From an uncultured Erythrobacter sp. (GTDB lineage Bacteria; Pseudomonadota; Alphaproteobacteria; Sphingomonadales; Sphingomonadaceae), in assembly GCA_947502815.1 (NCBI GenBank), contig CANNBH010000001.1, forward strand, positions 310,001 through 374,000: 64,000 bases of DNA, in the 5' to 3' direction. The stretch's first letter is position 1. Each line of letters begins with the position of its first letter. Below the pieces are notes generated by a model. It made no database searches. It worked only from the letters and a program-made list of their open reading frames with translations, and was not told where the DNA came from. Position numbers and translations under genes: made by a program. This document shows positions 7,587 through 16,323 of the stretch, piece after piece.

Positions 7587-9053
7587 ATGCGATTCTATTT
7601 CATTCTTACACTGGCCCTTATGGCGGTGGCGTGCGGCCCTGCGACTGATCGCGGGCCTGTATCGGTCGCGATTGTTGGTGATGAAGACGACCTTTTCCAA
7701 AGCGGCGTTCGCCTATCTACTGCTGCGCAGCACCTTCGCGGAGCCACCAACGAAGGCTTGGTCACGCTCGATCCCGCTGGGCAAGTGATCCCTGCGATTG
7801 CTGAGCGATGGATCGTAACTGACGATGGGCTGAGCTATATTTTTCGCCTGCGCAATTCCAACTGGCCCGATGGTGAACCGATCACCGCTGCTGAAGTGCG
7901 TATCCTTATGGAGGATACTTTGCGCCGTCTGGACGGAACGTCCTTGGGTTTAGATCTAGAGAAAGTGATCGAAATTCGCGCGATGACCGGGCGCGTTGTG
8001 GAATTGCGTCTTTCCGGACCGATGCCCGATTTCTTGCGACTTTTGGCTCAACCTGAATTGGGTTTCGTCAACCGCGGAAGCGGGGCGGGGCCCATGGTGG
8101 TGTCTCGCGATGAAGAATCGCCGCAAGCTCGCTTAAGCGCGTTGCCTCCGCAAGAAAGAGGGATACCGGCAAGGGAAGATTGGGAAGAGGTCTCGCGCGC
8201 ACTGACCATCCAGGCTTTGCCAGATCAAGCGGCTGTTGACGCGTTTGCTGATGGATCGGTCGATTTGTTGATGGGCGGGACGCTTGCAAACTTTCCCATG
8301 GCCCAGCTGGGGCCTTTGTCGCGAGGCACGGTTCAAGTCGATCCGGCTAGGGGGCTGTTCGGTCTGATGATCCGAAGTGAGAGCGGCTTGCTTTCCAGCC
8401 CTGAGCGGCGGGAAGCGCTTTCGATGGCGATTGATCGCACCGAATTGATTCAGCCGTTTGGCCTTGGCGGTTGGCAATCGACGACATGGTTGGTGCCTCA
8501 AGACATGTTTTCACCGTTGCAATATCCAACGAGCCGATGGAACGACCTCAGCATTGAACAGCGCCGCACACTGGCCGCGCGCCGGATTGCAGCGTGGGCG
8601 GCGAATGATGGGGAAGAAGCGGTTTTGCGGGTCGGGTTACCTAGCGGGCCGGGCAGCGACATTTTGTTTGAGCAGCTATCCAACGCTTGGCGTACGATTG
8701 GGATAGAGACGGTACGCGCGGAATTGGGGGAAGGCGCGGAATTGGAATTGCGCGATCGGCTGGCCCGGTATTCATCGCCGCGCTGGTTTCTCAATCAGTT
8801 CAATTGCTCTCTTGATGTCGGTCTGTGTTCGCCAGAGGCAGATTCCTTGGTGCGTGCCTCCCTGAGTTTGCGCGATCCAGCGGAAAAGCAGGCTTTGCTT
8901 GTTGATGCTCATGCCGAATTGACCGGCAAAGAGGTGTTTATACCGCTTGGTGTGCCGATTCGGTGGTCCTTGGTTCGCGGGGCTGTGAGCGGGTACGAAG
9001 CGAACCAATGGGGCCTCCACCCCTTGTTCCCGCTCTCTGAACCCACCACTTAG
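7587..9053 (+). CDS. Family 5 ABC-transporter solute-binding lipoprotein
   Basis: A 488-residue extracellular solute-binding protein family 5 (peptide/nickel type). The N-terminus is a lipoprotein signal (FILTLALMAVAC, with Cys16 as the lipidation site). The family features are NEGLVTLDPAGQVIPAIAER, the WIVTDDGLSYIFRLR strand and the later RREALSMAIDRTEL helix. Such proteins feed peptides, heme or sugars to ABC permeases, but no permease or ATPase gene is nearby, so it may use a remote transporter or act alone. It is followed 18 bases later by the DUF4112 gene, which could be co-transcribed. Confidence 0.87.
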   Translation: MRFYFILTLALMAVACGPATDRGPVSVAIVGDEDDLFQSGVRLSTAAQHLRGATNEGLVTLDPAGQVIPAIAERWIVTDDGLSYIFRLRNSNWPDGEPITAAEVRILMEDTLRRLDGTSLGLDLEKVIEIRAMTGRVVELRLSGPMPDFLRLLAQPELGFVNRGSGAGPMVVSRDEESPQARLSALPPQERGIPAREDWEEVSRALTIQALPDQAAVDAFADGSVDLLMGGTLANFPMAQLGPLSRGTVQVDPARGLFGLMIRSESGLLSSPERREALSMAIDRTELIQPFGLGGWQSTTWLVPQDMFSPLQYPTSRWNDLSIEQRRTLAARRIAAWAANDGEEAVLRVGLPSGPGSDILFEQLSNAWRTIGIETVRAELGEGAELELRDRLARYSSPRWFLNQFNCSLDVGLCSPEADSLVRASLSLRDPAEKQALLVDAHAELTGKEVFIPLGVPIRWSLVRGAVSGYEANQWGLHPLFPLSEPTT

Positions 9054-9071
9054 GGGGAGAAGGAGATTGAC

Positions 9072-9539
9072 ATGAACGGTCCAGATGGTCCGCAATCCGG
9101 TGGTTTTACTGGCGGCTCGCAAGGCGCCGCGAATGACGGTCCGCAGGTGATGGGATTAGCGTTGCCGACCGGCACTGACCCAGTTTCGATCCGCGCACGA
9201 GTGGAAGCCATGGAGCTTTTGCTCGAACGCAGTTTCCGTATTCCCGGTGTGAATGTGCCGATTGGGCTTGATGCTCTGATCGGGCTTATCCCCGTGTTGG
9301 GCGATATCGTGACAACCGCCATGGGGGCGTATTTGGTCTGGGAAGCGCGCAATTTGGGTTTGTCAAAATGGCATCTGACCCGGATGGGCGCGAATGTCGC
9401 GTTTGATACGGCCATCGGTTTGCTACCAGTCGTTGGCGACGCAGCGGATTTTGTGTTCCGATCAAACACACGCAATTTGCGGATAATCAAAAAGCATCTT
9501 GATAAACATCACCCCGAAACCCGAATTATCGAAGGGTGA
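9072..9539 (+). CDS. DUF4112 membrane protein
   Basis: A 155-residue protein of the DUF4112 family. The core is AMELLLERSFRIPG, then a first hydrophobic part around LDALIGLIPVLGDIVTTAMG, the RMGANVAFDTAIGLLPVVGD block and DFVFRSNTRNLRIIKKHL. The duplicated GLIPVLGD / GLLPVVGD motif is diagnostic. It is probably an inner-membrane protein of unknown function. The ATG at 9072 has GGGGGAGAAGGAGA upstream, a strong ribosome-binding site. The first 30 residues are Gly/Gln-rich and probably disordered. It converges with the HNH gene, one base apart. Confidence 0.9.
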   Translation: MNGPDGPQSGGFTGGSQGAANDGPQVMGLALPTGTDPVSIRARVEAMELLLERSFRIPGVNVPIGLDALIGLIPVLGDIVTTAMGAYLVWEARNLGLSKWHLTRMGANVAFDTAIGLLPVVGDAADFVFRSNTRNLRIIKKHLDKHHPETRIIEG

Positions 9540-9540
9540 A

Positions 9541-10209
9541 TTAGGCCTCCAGCTCAATGTCCCAATACAGCCAATCTCTCCACGTTTCGTGGAGGTAATT
9601 TGGCGGGAATTGCTTGCCATATTGCTGCAATTGCCAGCTGGTGGGACGAATGGCTTTCATCGCGACCGGCATATGAGCCTGTTTTGGCGTGCGCCCGCCT
9701 TTCTTCATATTGCAGGGCGCGCAAGCGGTGATGATATTTTCCCATGTCGTTTTGCCCCCCAGTCGGCGGGGTATCACATGGTCAAAGGTCAATTGTTCGC
9801 CATTGCCGCAATATTGGCATTGAAAACGGTCGCGCAGAAACACGTTAAAGCGTGTGAAGGCGGGAAATTCGCTTTGCTTCACATATTGCCTAAGGGCGAT
9901 GACGCTGGGTACCTTCATATCAAGCGACGGCGAATGCACCTCGCGCTCGTAGCTTTCGACAATATCCACCCTGTCCAGAAACACCGCCTTAATCGCCGTT
10001 TGCCAGGGCCAAAGGCTCAAAGGGTAGTAGGATAATGGCGTGTAATCCGCGTTGAGCACAAGCGCGGGGCACGCCGAAAGATTGGATGCCGCGTCATCCT
10101 CCGCGCTGCGAAAACGCGCAGCCGTTTCGATCAGTTCGGTCTTGAACACTCTTGCGCTCTCCCCTGATTGACACAAACATGACGCGGGACGGTTAAGAGT
10201 CAAAGCCAT
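9541..10209 (-). CDS. HNH endonuclease
   Basis: A 222-residue protein with an HNH nuclease fold near the middle. A Cys-x2-Cys zinc pair is in RFQCQYCGNGEQ, the catalytic Asp-His follows in LTFDHVIPRRLGG, the Asn is in WENIITACAPC, and the second Cys-x2-Cys pair is in the same block. The preceding region (LNADYTPLSYYPLSLWPWQT) is typical of a widely conserved chromosomal HNH family in proteobacteria with no restriction partner. The start is taken as the ATG at 10209, preceded by AGGGGGG. A GTG at 10227 would add six residues. Confidence 0.88.
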   Translation of the reverse strand: MALTLNRPASCLCQSGESARVFKTELIETAARFRSAEDDAASNLSACPALVLNADYTPLSYYPLSLWPWQTAIKAVFLDRVDIVESYEREVHSPSLDMKVPSVIALRQYVKQSEFPAFTRFNVFLRDRFQCQYCGNGEQLTFDHVIPRRLGGKTTWENIITACAPCNMKKGGRTPKQAHMPVAMKAIRPTSWQLQQYGKQFPPNYLHETWRDWLYWDIELEA

Positions 10210-10257
10210 AACTGCCCCCCTATCCACAGACCATATTCATGCGCTGCCGTGTGTGGC

Positions 10258-11118
10258 ATGGATCCCATCATGAATGATGTGCTCTCAACCGATGCGCAAA
10301 TTGTCACTCGCTTTGCGCCCAGTCCCAATGGACCAATGCATCTGGGTCATGCCTATTCTGCGATTGTTGCGCATGATTTGGCGAAACAGGCCGGCGGCAT
10401 TTTTCTGCTTAGGATTGAGGATATTGATGGCGCACGTTCGCGGCCAGAATTGGTCAATGAATATCGCCGCAATCTAGAGTGGTTGGGCCTTGAATGGGTG
10501 GAAGTCCCTGCTCAATCAACCCGGCTAGAGACTTATGAGGCGGCGGCGCGTGAGCTGGTGTCACGCGGCTTGCTCTATCCGTGCAATTGCACCCGCAAAG
10601 AGATTGAAGCTGCGGGCGCGCAGCACGGGCCCGACGGTCTAGTGTATCCGGGCACCTGCAAAGGAAAGCTGCTGGACCCTGCAAAATCAGCCTCGCTTCG
10701 CCTTGATGCTGAAAAAGCAATGGGCGAGGTGGGCCAAATAGTGTGGAGCGACGAAATCGCTGGCGAGATCATCGCCGATCTGCAGGAATTTGGCGACGTA
10801 GTCATCGTCCGAAAAGATGCCCCCGCTAGCTATCATCTGGCTGCAACTGTCGACGATGCTGCTGATGGAGTGACATTGGTTACGCGCGGAAAGGATTTGT
10901 TCGCCGCAACGCATATCCACCGGGTGTTGCAAGCCTTGCTCAAACTGCCCGCGTTGCATTACTATCATCACGATCTGTTGCTCGACAAAGATGGAAAAAA
11001 ACTCGCCAAAAGGCGCGGCTCGCCTGCTCTTGCTGAGCGGCGCACGGGCGGTGAAAGTGGATTGATGCTTGCCGAGCAACTGCGGTTGCACAAATTAAAG
11101 GGTGGAACTTTCGCCTGA
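10258..11118 (+). CDS. gluQ: Glutamyl-Q tRNA(Asp) synthetase
   Basis: A truncated glutamyl-tRNA-synthetase paralogue of about 286 residues that lacks the anticodon-binding domain. It glutamylates queuosine at position 34 of tRNA(Asp). The Rossmann signatures are TRFAPSPNGPMHLGHAYSA (HIGH-type) and KDGKKLAKRRG (KMSKS-type). The short zinc-site cysteines CNC and GTC lie between. The length matches GluQRS rather than GltX (about 470). Start choices are the GTG at 10249, ATG at 10258 and ATG at 10270; none has a clear ribosome-binding site and the middle one is chosen arbitrarily. It is divergent from the HNH gene. Confidence 0.9.
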   Translation: MDPIMNDVLSTDAQIVTRFAPSPNGPMHLGHAYSAIVAHDLAKQAGGIFLLRIEDIDGARSRPELVNEYRRNLEWLGLEWVEVPAQSTRLETYEAAARELVSRGLLYPCNCTRKEIEAAGAQHGPDGLVYPGTCKGKLLDPAKSASLRLDAEKAMGEVGQIVWSDEIAGEIIADLQEFGDVVIVRKDAPASYHLAATVDDAADGVTLVTRGKDLFAATHIHRVLQALLKLPALHYYHHDLLLDKDGKKLAKRRGSPALAERRTGGESGLMLAEQLRLHKLKGGTFA

Positions 11119-11136
11119 AAGCGCCATTTGTCTTTT

Positions 11137-11370
11137 ATGAACTACATTCTCATACCTCTGCTCATCGTTCTCTGCATCATGGTGATCGTTTCGCTCGTCC
11201 GCGGGGTTATCGCCTTTCTTAAGACGACCAAAATCGATCTGGAGACCGGCGAGGGTGAGACCGTCACAGAAATGCAGTTGATGCAAAACAAGGCGATGTT
11301 TGCCCGGATCAAGTATCAGGCGGGCGCTGTTGCTGTGGTTGCTGTGATTGCCCTGCTCGCTAGCAGCTAG
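11137..11370 (+). CDS. HIG1-domain twin-transmembrane protein
   Basis: A 77-residue protein with two membrane helices (YILIPLLIVLCIMVIVSLVRG and AGAVAVVAVIALLAS) joined by a loop that contains MQNKAMFARIKYQAGAV. This is the bacterial HIG1/hypoxia-induced domain layout. In Rhizobiales and mitochondria related proteins associate with respiratory cytochrome oxidase. Here that link is inference. The start is taken as the ATG at 11137, since the TTG at 11128 would only add three residues. It is followed 34 bases later by the cobalamin adenosyltransferase gene. Confidence 0.85.
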   Translation: MNYILIPLLIVLCIMVIVSLVRGVIAFLKTTKIDLETGEGETVTEMQLMQNKAMFARIKYQAGAVAVVAVIALLASS

Positions 11371-11404
11371 ACCTGCGTTGGAGCCTCCCTCATAGAGTGC
11401 GAAT

Positions 11405-11989
11405 ATGGTCAAACTGAACAAGATATACACGCGCACGGGCGATGATGGGACCACGGGTCTTGTCGATGGATCACGCGCAGCCAAACATTCCGATCGGATC
11501 GCTGCGATTGGGGTTGTGGACGAAGCAAACAGCGCGATAGGCCTTGCGATTTGCGCTCTCACAGATCCGGCAAATGTTGAGCACCGCGCACTGTTAACGC
11601 GAATTCAAAATGATATGTTCGATTTGGGTGCTGATCTCGCCACTCCGGCTGTTGACGGCGATTTTACCCCGTCTGAAATGGTGCTGCGGATCGCCGATGC
11701 TCAGCCAACGTGGCTGGAAGAGCAAATCGATGCGCTCAACGCAAACCTAGAGCCGCTCACCAGCTTTATCTTGCCCGGCGGCAGCGAAGCGGCAGCGCGC
11801 ACCCATGTCGCCCGCGCGACCACGCGTGCAGCGGAGCGAGTGATGACGCAATTGGCCGAACAAACCGCAATCAACCCTGCTGCACTTGCCTATGTGAACC
11901 GGCTCTCTGACTTGCTCTTTGTGCTGGCCAGAGTGCTGAATGAAGGTGGGACAGCCGATGTGAAGTGGGTGCCCGGCGCCAATCGTTAG
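11405..11989 (+). CDS. pduO: Cob(I)alamin adenosyltransferase, PduO type
   Basis: A 194-residue ATP:cob(I)alamin adenosyltransferase that makes coenzyme B12. The N-terminal ATP-binding signature is IYTRTGDDGTTGLVDG, followed by IAAIGVVDEANSAIG. The later LPGGSEAAARTHVARATTRA and LNRLSD-like (YVNRLSDLLFVLARV) segments carry the conserved Arg residues. The length is that of single-domain PduO/MMAB enzymes. It lies upstream of a 3-hydroxybutyryl-CoA dehydrogenase and near genes of acyl-CoA use, which suits a B12-dependent mutase elsewhere in the genome. That last point is inference. Confidence 0.93.
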   Translation: MVKLNKIYTRTGDDGTTGLVDGSRAAKHSDRIAAIGVVDEANSAIGLAICALTDPANVEHRALLTRIQNDMFDLGADLATPAVDGDFTPSEMVLRIADAQPTWLEEQIDALNANLEPLTSFILPGGSEAAARTHVARATTRAAERVMTQLAEQTAINPAALAYVNRLSDLLFVLARVLNEGGTADVKWVPGANR

Positions 11990-12084
11990 CTGTTTGCCGA
12001 GCCATCGTTGAAGATTGACCTCTGGCCAGGCGGAGCCTTCCAAGCTAGTGAGCGCGCTTTGCTGCACTTGCGAAGGGAATTGCC

Positions 12085-12954
12085 ATGCAGAAAATCGCCG
12101 TAATCGGAGCTGGCCAGATGGGCACCGGGATTGCTCAGACTGTCGCCGCCCAAGGAATGCACGTCATGCTCGCCGACATTGATTTGGCGACGGCGGAAGC
12201 TGGCAAGGGTAAAATCGAACAGGCCGCCTCTAAATTGGTGGGTCGCGGTAAGATCGACATCGAAACGGCTGAGGCTTTGCTGGCCAAGATCACGCCGATT
12301 GGTGATTATTCTCCAATGGCAGATGCCGACCTGATTATTGAGGCCGCAACCGAAAAAGAACCGATCAAGCAATCCATTTTCGAGAATGCGGGCAAGGTGC
12401 TGCGCGATGATGCGATTATGGCATCCAACACGAGCTCCATTCCCATCACTCGCATGGCCAATCACTCACCCGATCCAGAGCGCTTCATTGGCTTGCACTT
12501 TTTCAACCCGGTGCCGGTAATGGGCCTTATCGAAGTTATTCCCGGCCTTGCGACAGCGAAGAGCACGACGGACAGCGTCACCGCCTTTGCTGAGAGCTTG
12601 GGCAAGGAGGTGGTTTTAAGCCAGGATGAGCCTGGCTTTGTTGTAAATCGCATCCTGCTGCCGATGATCAATGAAGCGGTGTTTGTGTTGGGCCAATCGA
12701 CCGCTGGCATCGAAGATATTGATAAGGGCTGTCGTTTGGGCCTCAATCACCCAATGGGCCCTTTGCAACTGGCTGATTTTGTTGGGCTGGATACATGTCT
12801 CGACATTATCAACGTGCTGTATCGTACCACGCGTGACACGAAATACCGCCCGGCACCATTGCTGGTAAAATATGTCGAGGCAGGATGGTTGGGCCGCAAA
12901 ACCGGCCGCGGCTTTTACGATTATTCAGGCGAGACCCCAGTCCCAACTCGGTAG
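12085..12954 (+). CDS. 3-hydroxybutyryl-CoA dehydrogenase
   Basis: A 289-residue single-function 3-hydroxyacyl-CoA dehydrogenase of the short (Hbd) type. The NAD-binding Rossmann motif is IGAGQMGTGIAQTVA. The catalytic serine region is ASNTSSIPIT and the catalytic His is in GLHFFNPVPVMGLIEVI. The C-terminal dimer domain contains PGFVVNRILLPMINEA and ends with GWLGRKTGRGFYDY. It oxidises (S)-3-hydroxybutyryl-CoA to acetoacetyl-CoA in the cytoplasm and could feed the ScoAB transferase encoded at 34.9-37.4 kb. There is no fused hydratase domain, so it is not FadB. Confidence 0.93.
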   Translation: MQKIAVIGAGQMGTGIAQTVAAQGMHVMLADIDLATAEAGKGKIEQAASKLVGRGKIDIETAEALLAKITPIGDYSPMADADLIIEAATEKEPIKQSIFENAGKVLRDDAIMASNTSSIPITRMANHSPDPERFIGLHFFNPVPVMGLIEVIPGLATAKSTTDSVTAFAESLGKEVVLSQDEPGFVVNRILLPMINEAVFVLGQSTAGIEDIDKGCRLGLNHPMGPLQLADFVGLDTCLDIINVLYRTTRDTKYRPAPLLVKYVEAGWLGRKTGRGFYDYSGETPVPTR

Positions 12955-12969
12955 TATCCAAAGCAGGGC

Positions 12970-13455
12970 CTACTCGACTGCAACAAGCTCACCGGTGCCG
13001 CGCCCGCCCGGCGGCTGCAGCTCTGGCGCATCTGGAGCGGCTCTCGATACGACACGCGGCGCTGAGGAGGACGCAGAGGCACGCGCGCGCGGTGCAGGTG
13101 CGCCACTGCGTTCGCGTGATTGCGGAGAAAAGTCTCCAAACGAAGGCTCTTCCATTTCGTTGACAGCGCCTGGCCCGTTGTCGTCATTAAATCCGTTCGC
13201 GGAACTGACCGCGCTGTCGTCCCAATCGTCGGTAAATCCTCCATCGGAACCGTCATCGGCCCAAGCGACTGCCGCTGGTGGCTGATTGACCTGCGCTGGA
13301 GTCGGAGCTCCCTCGACCGGTTGGGCAACTTGCGGCTCCTCGTCAGTCGCGGGCAAAAATTGGCTCGCGCCAAAAGAGGCGGCAATTGCGATTGCAATGG
13401 TAACACCGGCAAAGCCGAGTGCTGCTTTGGGATTTGCGAACATGGTTTTTGTCAT
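12970..13455 (-). CDS. Membrane-anchored low-complexity protein, unknown
   Basis: I do not recognise this protein. It is about 161 residues long with one N-terminal hydrophobic segment (LGFAGVTIAIAIAASFGASQ), then a Pro/Ala/Gln region, an acidic Gly/Asp/Trp stretch (DDGSDGGFTDDWDDS), an Arg/Ser/Ala-rich region and a Gly-rich end. It is probably a periplasmic low-complexity domain held by an N-terminal anchor. The start is one of several in-frame Met codons and the ATG at 13455 is chosen. It converges with the dehydrogenase gene 16 bases away and lies 52 bases after mutS on the same strand. Confidence 0.6.
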   Translation of the reverse strand: MTKTMFANPKAALGFAGVTIAIAIAASFGASQFLPATDEEPQVAQPVEGAPTPAQVNQPPAAVAWADDGSDGGFTDDWDDSAVSSANGFNDDNGPGAVNEMEEPSFGDFSPQSRERSGAPAPRARASASSSAPRVVSRAAPDAPELQPPGGRGTGELVAVE

Positions 13456-13525
13456 GGCCAGGAGCATAGCCAACAGAGTGTTAAAGTTTGGTGCAAATTG
13501 GTTCGAACGCTCTGTAGAAGCCGCC

Positions 13526-16180
13526 TCAATCGATGCTGCGTTTTAGATCGTAAAGCAGATCAAGTGCGTCACGCGGGCTGAGTGCATCGAGATCGGTTGC
13601 AACCAACCTTGCAGCCAGCGCCTCTTCTTTGGTTGGTGCAGGCTCGGGGGCAGCGGCGGCTGCGAACAACGGCAATTCACCAAGACCTGCTGCCAATCCG
13701 CCGGTTTCGGTCCGAGCTTGCTCCAATTTCTCCAGAACCTGCCGTGCTCGCTCCACCACTGAGCCGGGCACGCCAGCAAGCTTGGCGACGGCAAGACCAT
13801 AGGATCGATCAGCTGGCCCCTCTGCCAATTCATGCAGAAGTACAAGGTCGCCTTTCCATTCGCGGGCTCGCACATGGTGAAGAGAAAGGTTCGCGCACGT
13901 TTCTGCCAGACGCGCAAGTTCGTGGTAATGGGTCGCGAACAGACATCGGCACGATATGCGCGAGTGCACCGCTTCGACGACGGCCCATGCGAGCGCCAAG
14001 CCATCATAGGTCGATGTCCCGCGGCCTACTTCATCAAGAATGACAAAGCTGCGGTCAGTTGCTTGCGCAAGGATGGCGGCAGTTTCGACCATTTCGACCA
14101 TAAAGGTGGACCGGCCTCGTGCCAAATTGTCGGACGCGCCTACCCGGCTGAATAGGCGGTCTACCAATCCGATATTGGCGGACTTGGCAGGCACAAAACA
14201 GCCCGCCTGCGCCATCAACACGATCAGAGCATTCTGCCGAAGGAAGGTCGATTTACCGCCCATGTTAGGGCCGCCGATCAACCAAAGGCGGTTGTCTTCA
14301 CTGAGCCTGCAGTCATTTGCGACAAAGCGGTCTGAGGATTTCGCCAACGCGGCTTCGACAACGGGATGCCGGCCCGAAAGGATCGATAGGCCGGGTGCAT
14401 CATCGATGTGCGGCCTACACCAATCTCCCTCACTCGCGCGTTCGGCATTGGCTGAAGACACATCGATCCGCGCCAAAGCTGCTGCGGTCGCGGCAATGAT
14501 TTGACGCAATTTCTCCGTTCGGCTGACGAGTTCTTCAAAATGTGATTCTTCTGCGGCCAGTGCTCGCCCGCCTGCTTCGGAAATGCGCGATGCCTCTTCG
14601 TGCAGAGACAGTGAATTGAATCGCACCGCGCCTTTCATGGTCTGGCGATGGGTAAAGCCGCTGTCAGCAGTCATCAAAGCGTCGCCGTGCCGGCTGGGAA
14701 CTTCAATGAAGTAACCGAGCACGCCATTGTGTTTGATCTTGAGTGAGGAAATGCCTGTCTCGCTGCGATAGCGCGCTTCCATCCCGGCAATGGCGCGCCG
14801 GGCATTGCCCGAAATTTCACGCAATTCATCCAGGCTGGCATCGTACCCCTCGGCGATGTAGCCGCCATTGGATCGTTCCGTCGGCGGCGCAGGCACCAAA
14901 GCGCGCGCTAGCAGATCGACCAGCTCGCCATGCCCTTTCAATTGAGGTAGGAGGTCAGACAGCAAAGCGGGACGGTCCGCCTCTGACGATAGCCAATCAT
15001 AGAGCCGCCAAGCCTCATTCAGCCCGTCGCGCAGTTGTCCCAAATCGCGCGGGCTTCCCCTGCCAGCCACCACTCTACCGAGAGCACGACCGATATCGGG
15101 GAGCGATCGCAAAGCGTCGCGCAAGTTGGCGCGTTCGATTGGCCGGTCGAGCCAGAATTGCACCAATGCAAGGCGGCTTTCGATCCCGTCTTGATCGAGC
15201 ATTGGGGCAGAAAGATCCTCTGCCAAAAGGCGCGAACCTGCCCCGGTCGAGCATCTGTCTAGCGCATCGATCAAACTGCCGGCCCTGCCCCCGGTGGAGC
15301 TTTCAAGGATCTCCAAACTGCCCCGCGTCGCTTCATCCATCGCCATGCCTGACGCATTTTTTCGGATCACCGGCGGCAGCAAGAGCGGCAAAGATCCGCG
15401 CCCTACATGATCCAGATAGGCGATAAGGCCACCCGCTGCTGCCAGCATCGCTCGGGAGAAATCACCGAACCCATCCAATGTAGAAACACCGTGCAAAGAC
15501 TGCAGCCGCTCTGCGCCAAAATCGCTCGAAAAAGCGGCTTTGGAATGGAAGGTCACATCTTCATTGGGGTCGGCACCTTGAAGGGGCCAATTTTCGGGAA
15601 CGACCACTTCTGTCGCGCCAAGCCGCGCCAATTCTGCGCCCAGCATTTCCGCTGTGCATTCTTCCAATGTCATTGCGCCGGTCGAAATATCGCAGCTTGC
15701 GATGCCGACACTGCCGCGCACTTCGGCAAGAGCGACAAGAATGTTGGATCGGCGAGGTTCCAGCAACGCTTCTTCGGTTAGAGTTCCTGCTGTAACAAAG
15801 CGAACAATGTCGCGCGCCACCAATACCTTTGACGACGGTTTGCCTTCACGTTTGGCACGGGCTTTGGCTTCGTCAGGTGTTTCGACCTGTTCGGCGATGG
15901 CAACTCGCCGCCCAGCCTTGATAAGACGGGCTAAATAGCCCTCCGCCGCCTGCACGGGCACCCCGCACATAGCGACTGGCTCCCCATCATGTTCCCCGCG
16001 CGAGGTTAGTGCGATGTCAAGAATATTTGCGGCTATCTTTGCATCGTCAAAGAACAATTCAAAAAAGTCACCCATCCGATAGAACAGCAAAGAACCGCCT
16101 GCCTCGTTCTTAAGCGCGAGATATTGCTCCATCATCGGAGTCGGTTTTTTAGCCGAGTGGGGGGCGGTTTTTGATGCCAT
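13526..16180 (-). CDS. mutS: DNA mismatch repair protein MutS
   Basis: An 884-residue full-length MutS. The mismatch-recognition Phe-x-Glu is in LLFYRMGDFFELFFDDA, near residues 39-41. The connector and lever domains follow. The ATPase has Walker A IGGPNMGGKSTFLRQ, a Walker B-like SFVILDEVGRGTSTYDG and the dimer-contact GRGTS. The C-terminal helix-turn-helix region (SYGLAVAKLAGVPGSVVERA) is present, and after a Pro/Ala-rich linker the end is SPRDALDLLYDLKRSI. The ATG at 16180 follows a free upstream region of about 140 bases. Confidence 0.97.
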   Translation of the reverse strand: MASKTAPHSAKKPTPMMEQYLALKNEAGGSLLFYRMGDFFELFFDDAKIAANILDIALTSRGEHDGEPVAMCGVPVQAAEGYLARLIKAGRRVAIAEQVETPDEAKARAKREGKPSSKVLVARDIVRFVTAGTLTEEALLEPRRSNILVALAEVRGSVGIASCDISTGAMTLEECTAEMLGAELARLGATEVVVPENWPLQGADPNEDVTFHSKAAFSSDFGAERLQSLHGVSTLDGFGDFSRAMLAAAGGLIAYLDHVGRGSLPLLLPPVIRKNASGMAMDEATRGSLEILESSTGGRAGSLIDALDRCSTGAGSRLLAEDLSAPMLDQDGIESRLALVQFWLDRPIERANLRDALRSLPDIGRALGRVVAGRGSPRDLGQLRDGLNEAWRLYDWLSSEADRPALLSDLLPQLKGHGELVDLLARALVPAPPTERSNGGYIAEGYDASLDELREISGNARRAIAGMEARYRSETGISSLKIKHNGVLGYFIEVPSRHGDALMTADSGFTHRQTMKGAVRFNSLSLHEEASRISEAGGRALAAEESHFEELVSRTEKLRQIIAATAAALARIDVSSANAERASEGDWCRPHIDDAPGLSILSGRHPVVEAALAKSSDRFVANDCRLSEDNRLWLIGGPNMGGKSTFLRQNALIVLMAQAGCFVPAKSANIGLVDRLFSRVGASDNLARGRSTFMVEMVETAAILAQATDRSFVILDEVGRGTSTYDGLALAWAVVEAVHSRISCRCLFATHYHELARLAETCANLSLHHVRAREWKGDLVLLHELAEGPADRSYGLAVAKLAGVPGSVVERARQVLEKLEQARTETGGLAAGLGELPLFAAAAAPEPAPTKEEALAARLVATDLDALSPRDALDLLYDLKRSID

Positions 16181-16323
16181 ACAACTGGCCTAGCGAGCGT
16201 GGGAATGATTCGGGAAGGGATGCGGATATCTTTTCAACGCACTTTGACCACTATCATCTCGTCTTCTAGCGGGCTAAACCACATTTTCATGGTGCAATTG
16301 GTGGGATTTTAGGGGGCGATATT

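Noticed and set aside
6903-7700. 265-codon open frame on the minus strand over the PilZ gene
   Set aside because: It covers the clear PilZ gene and has a Cys/Arg/His-rich composition without domain signs.
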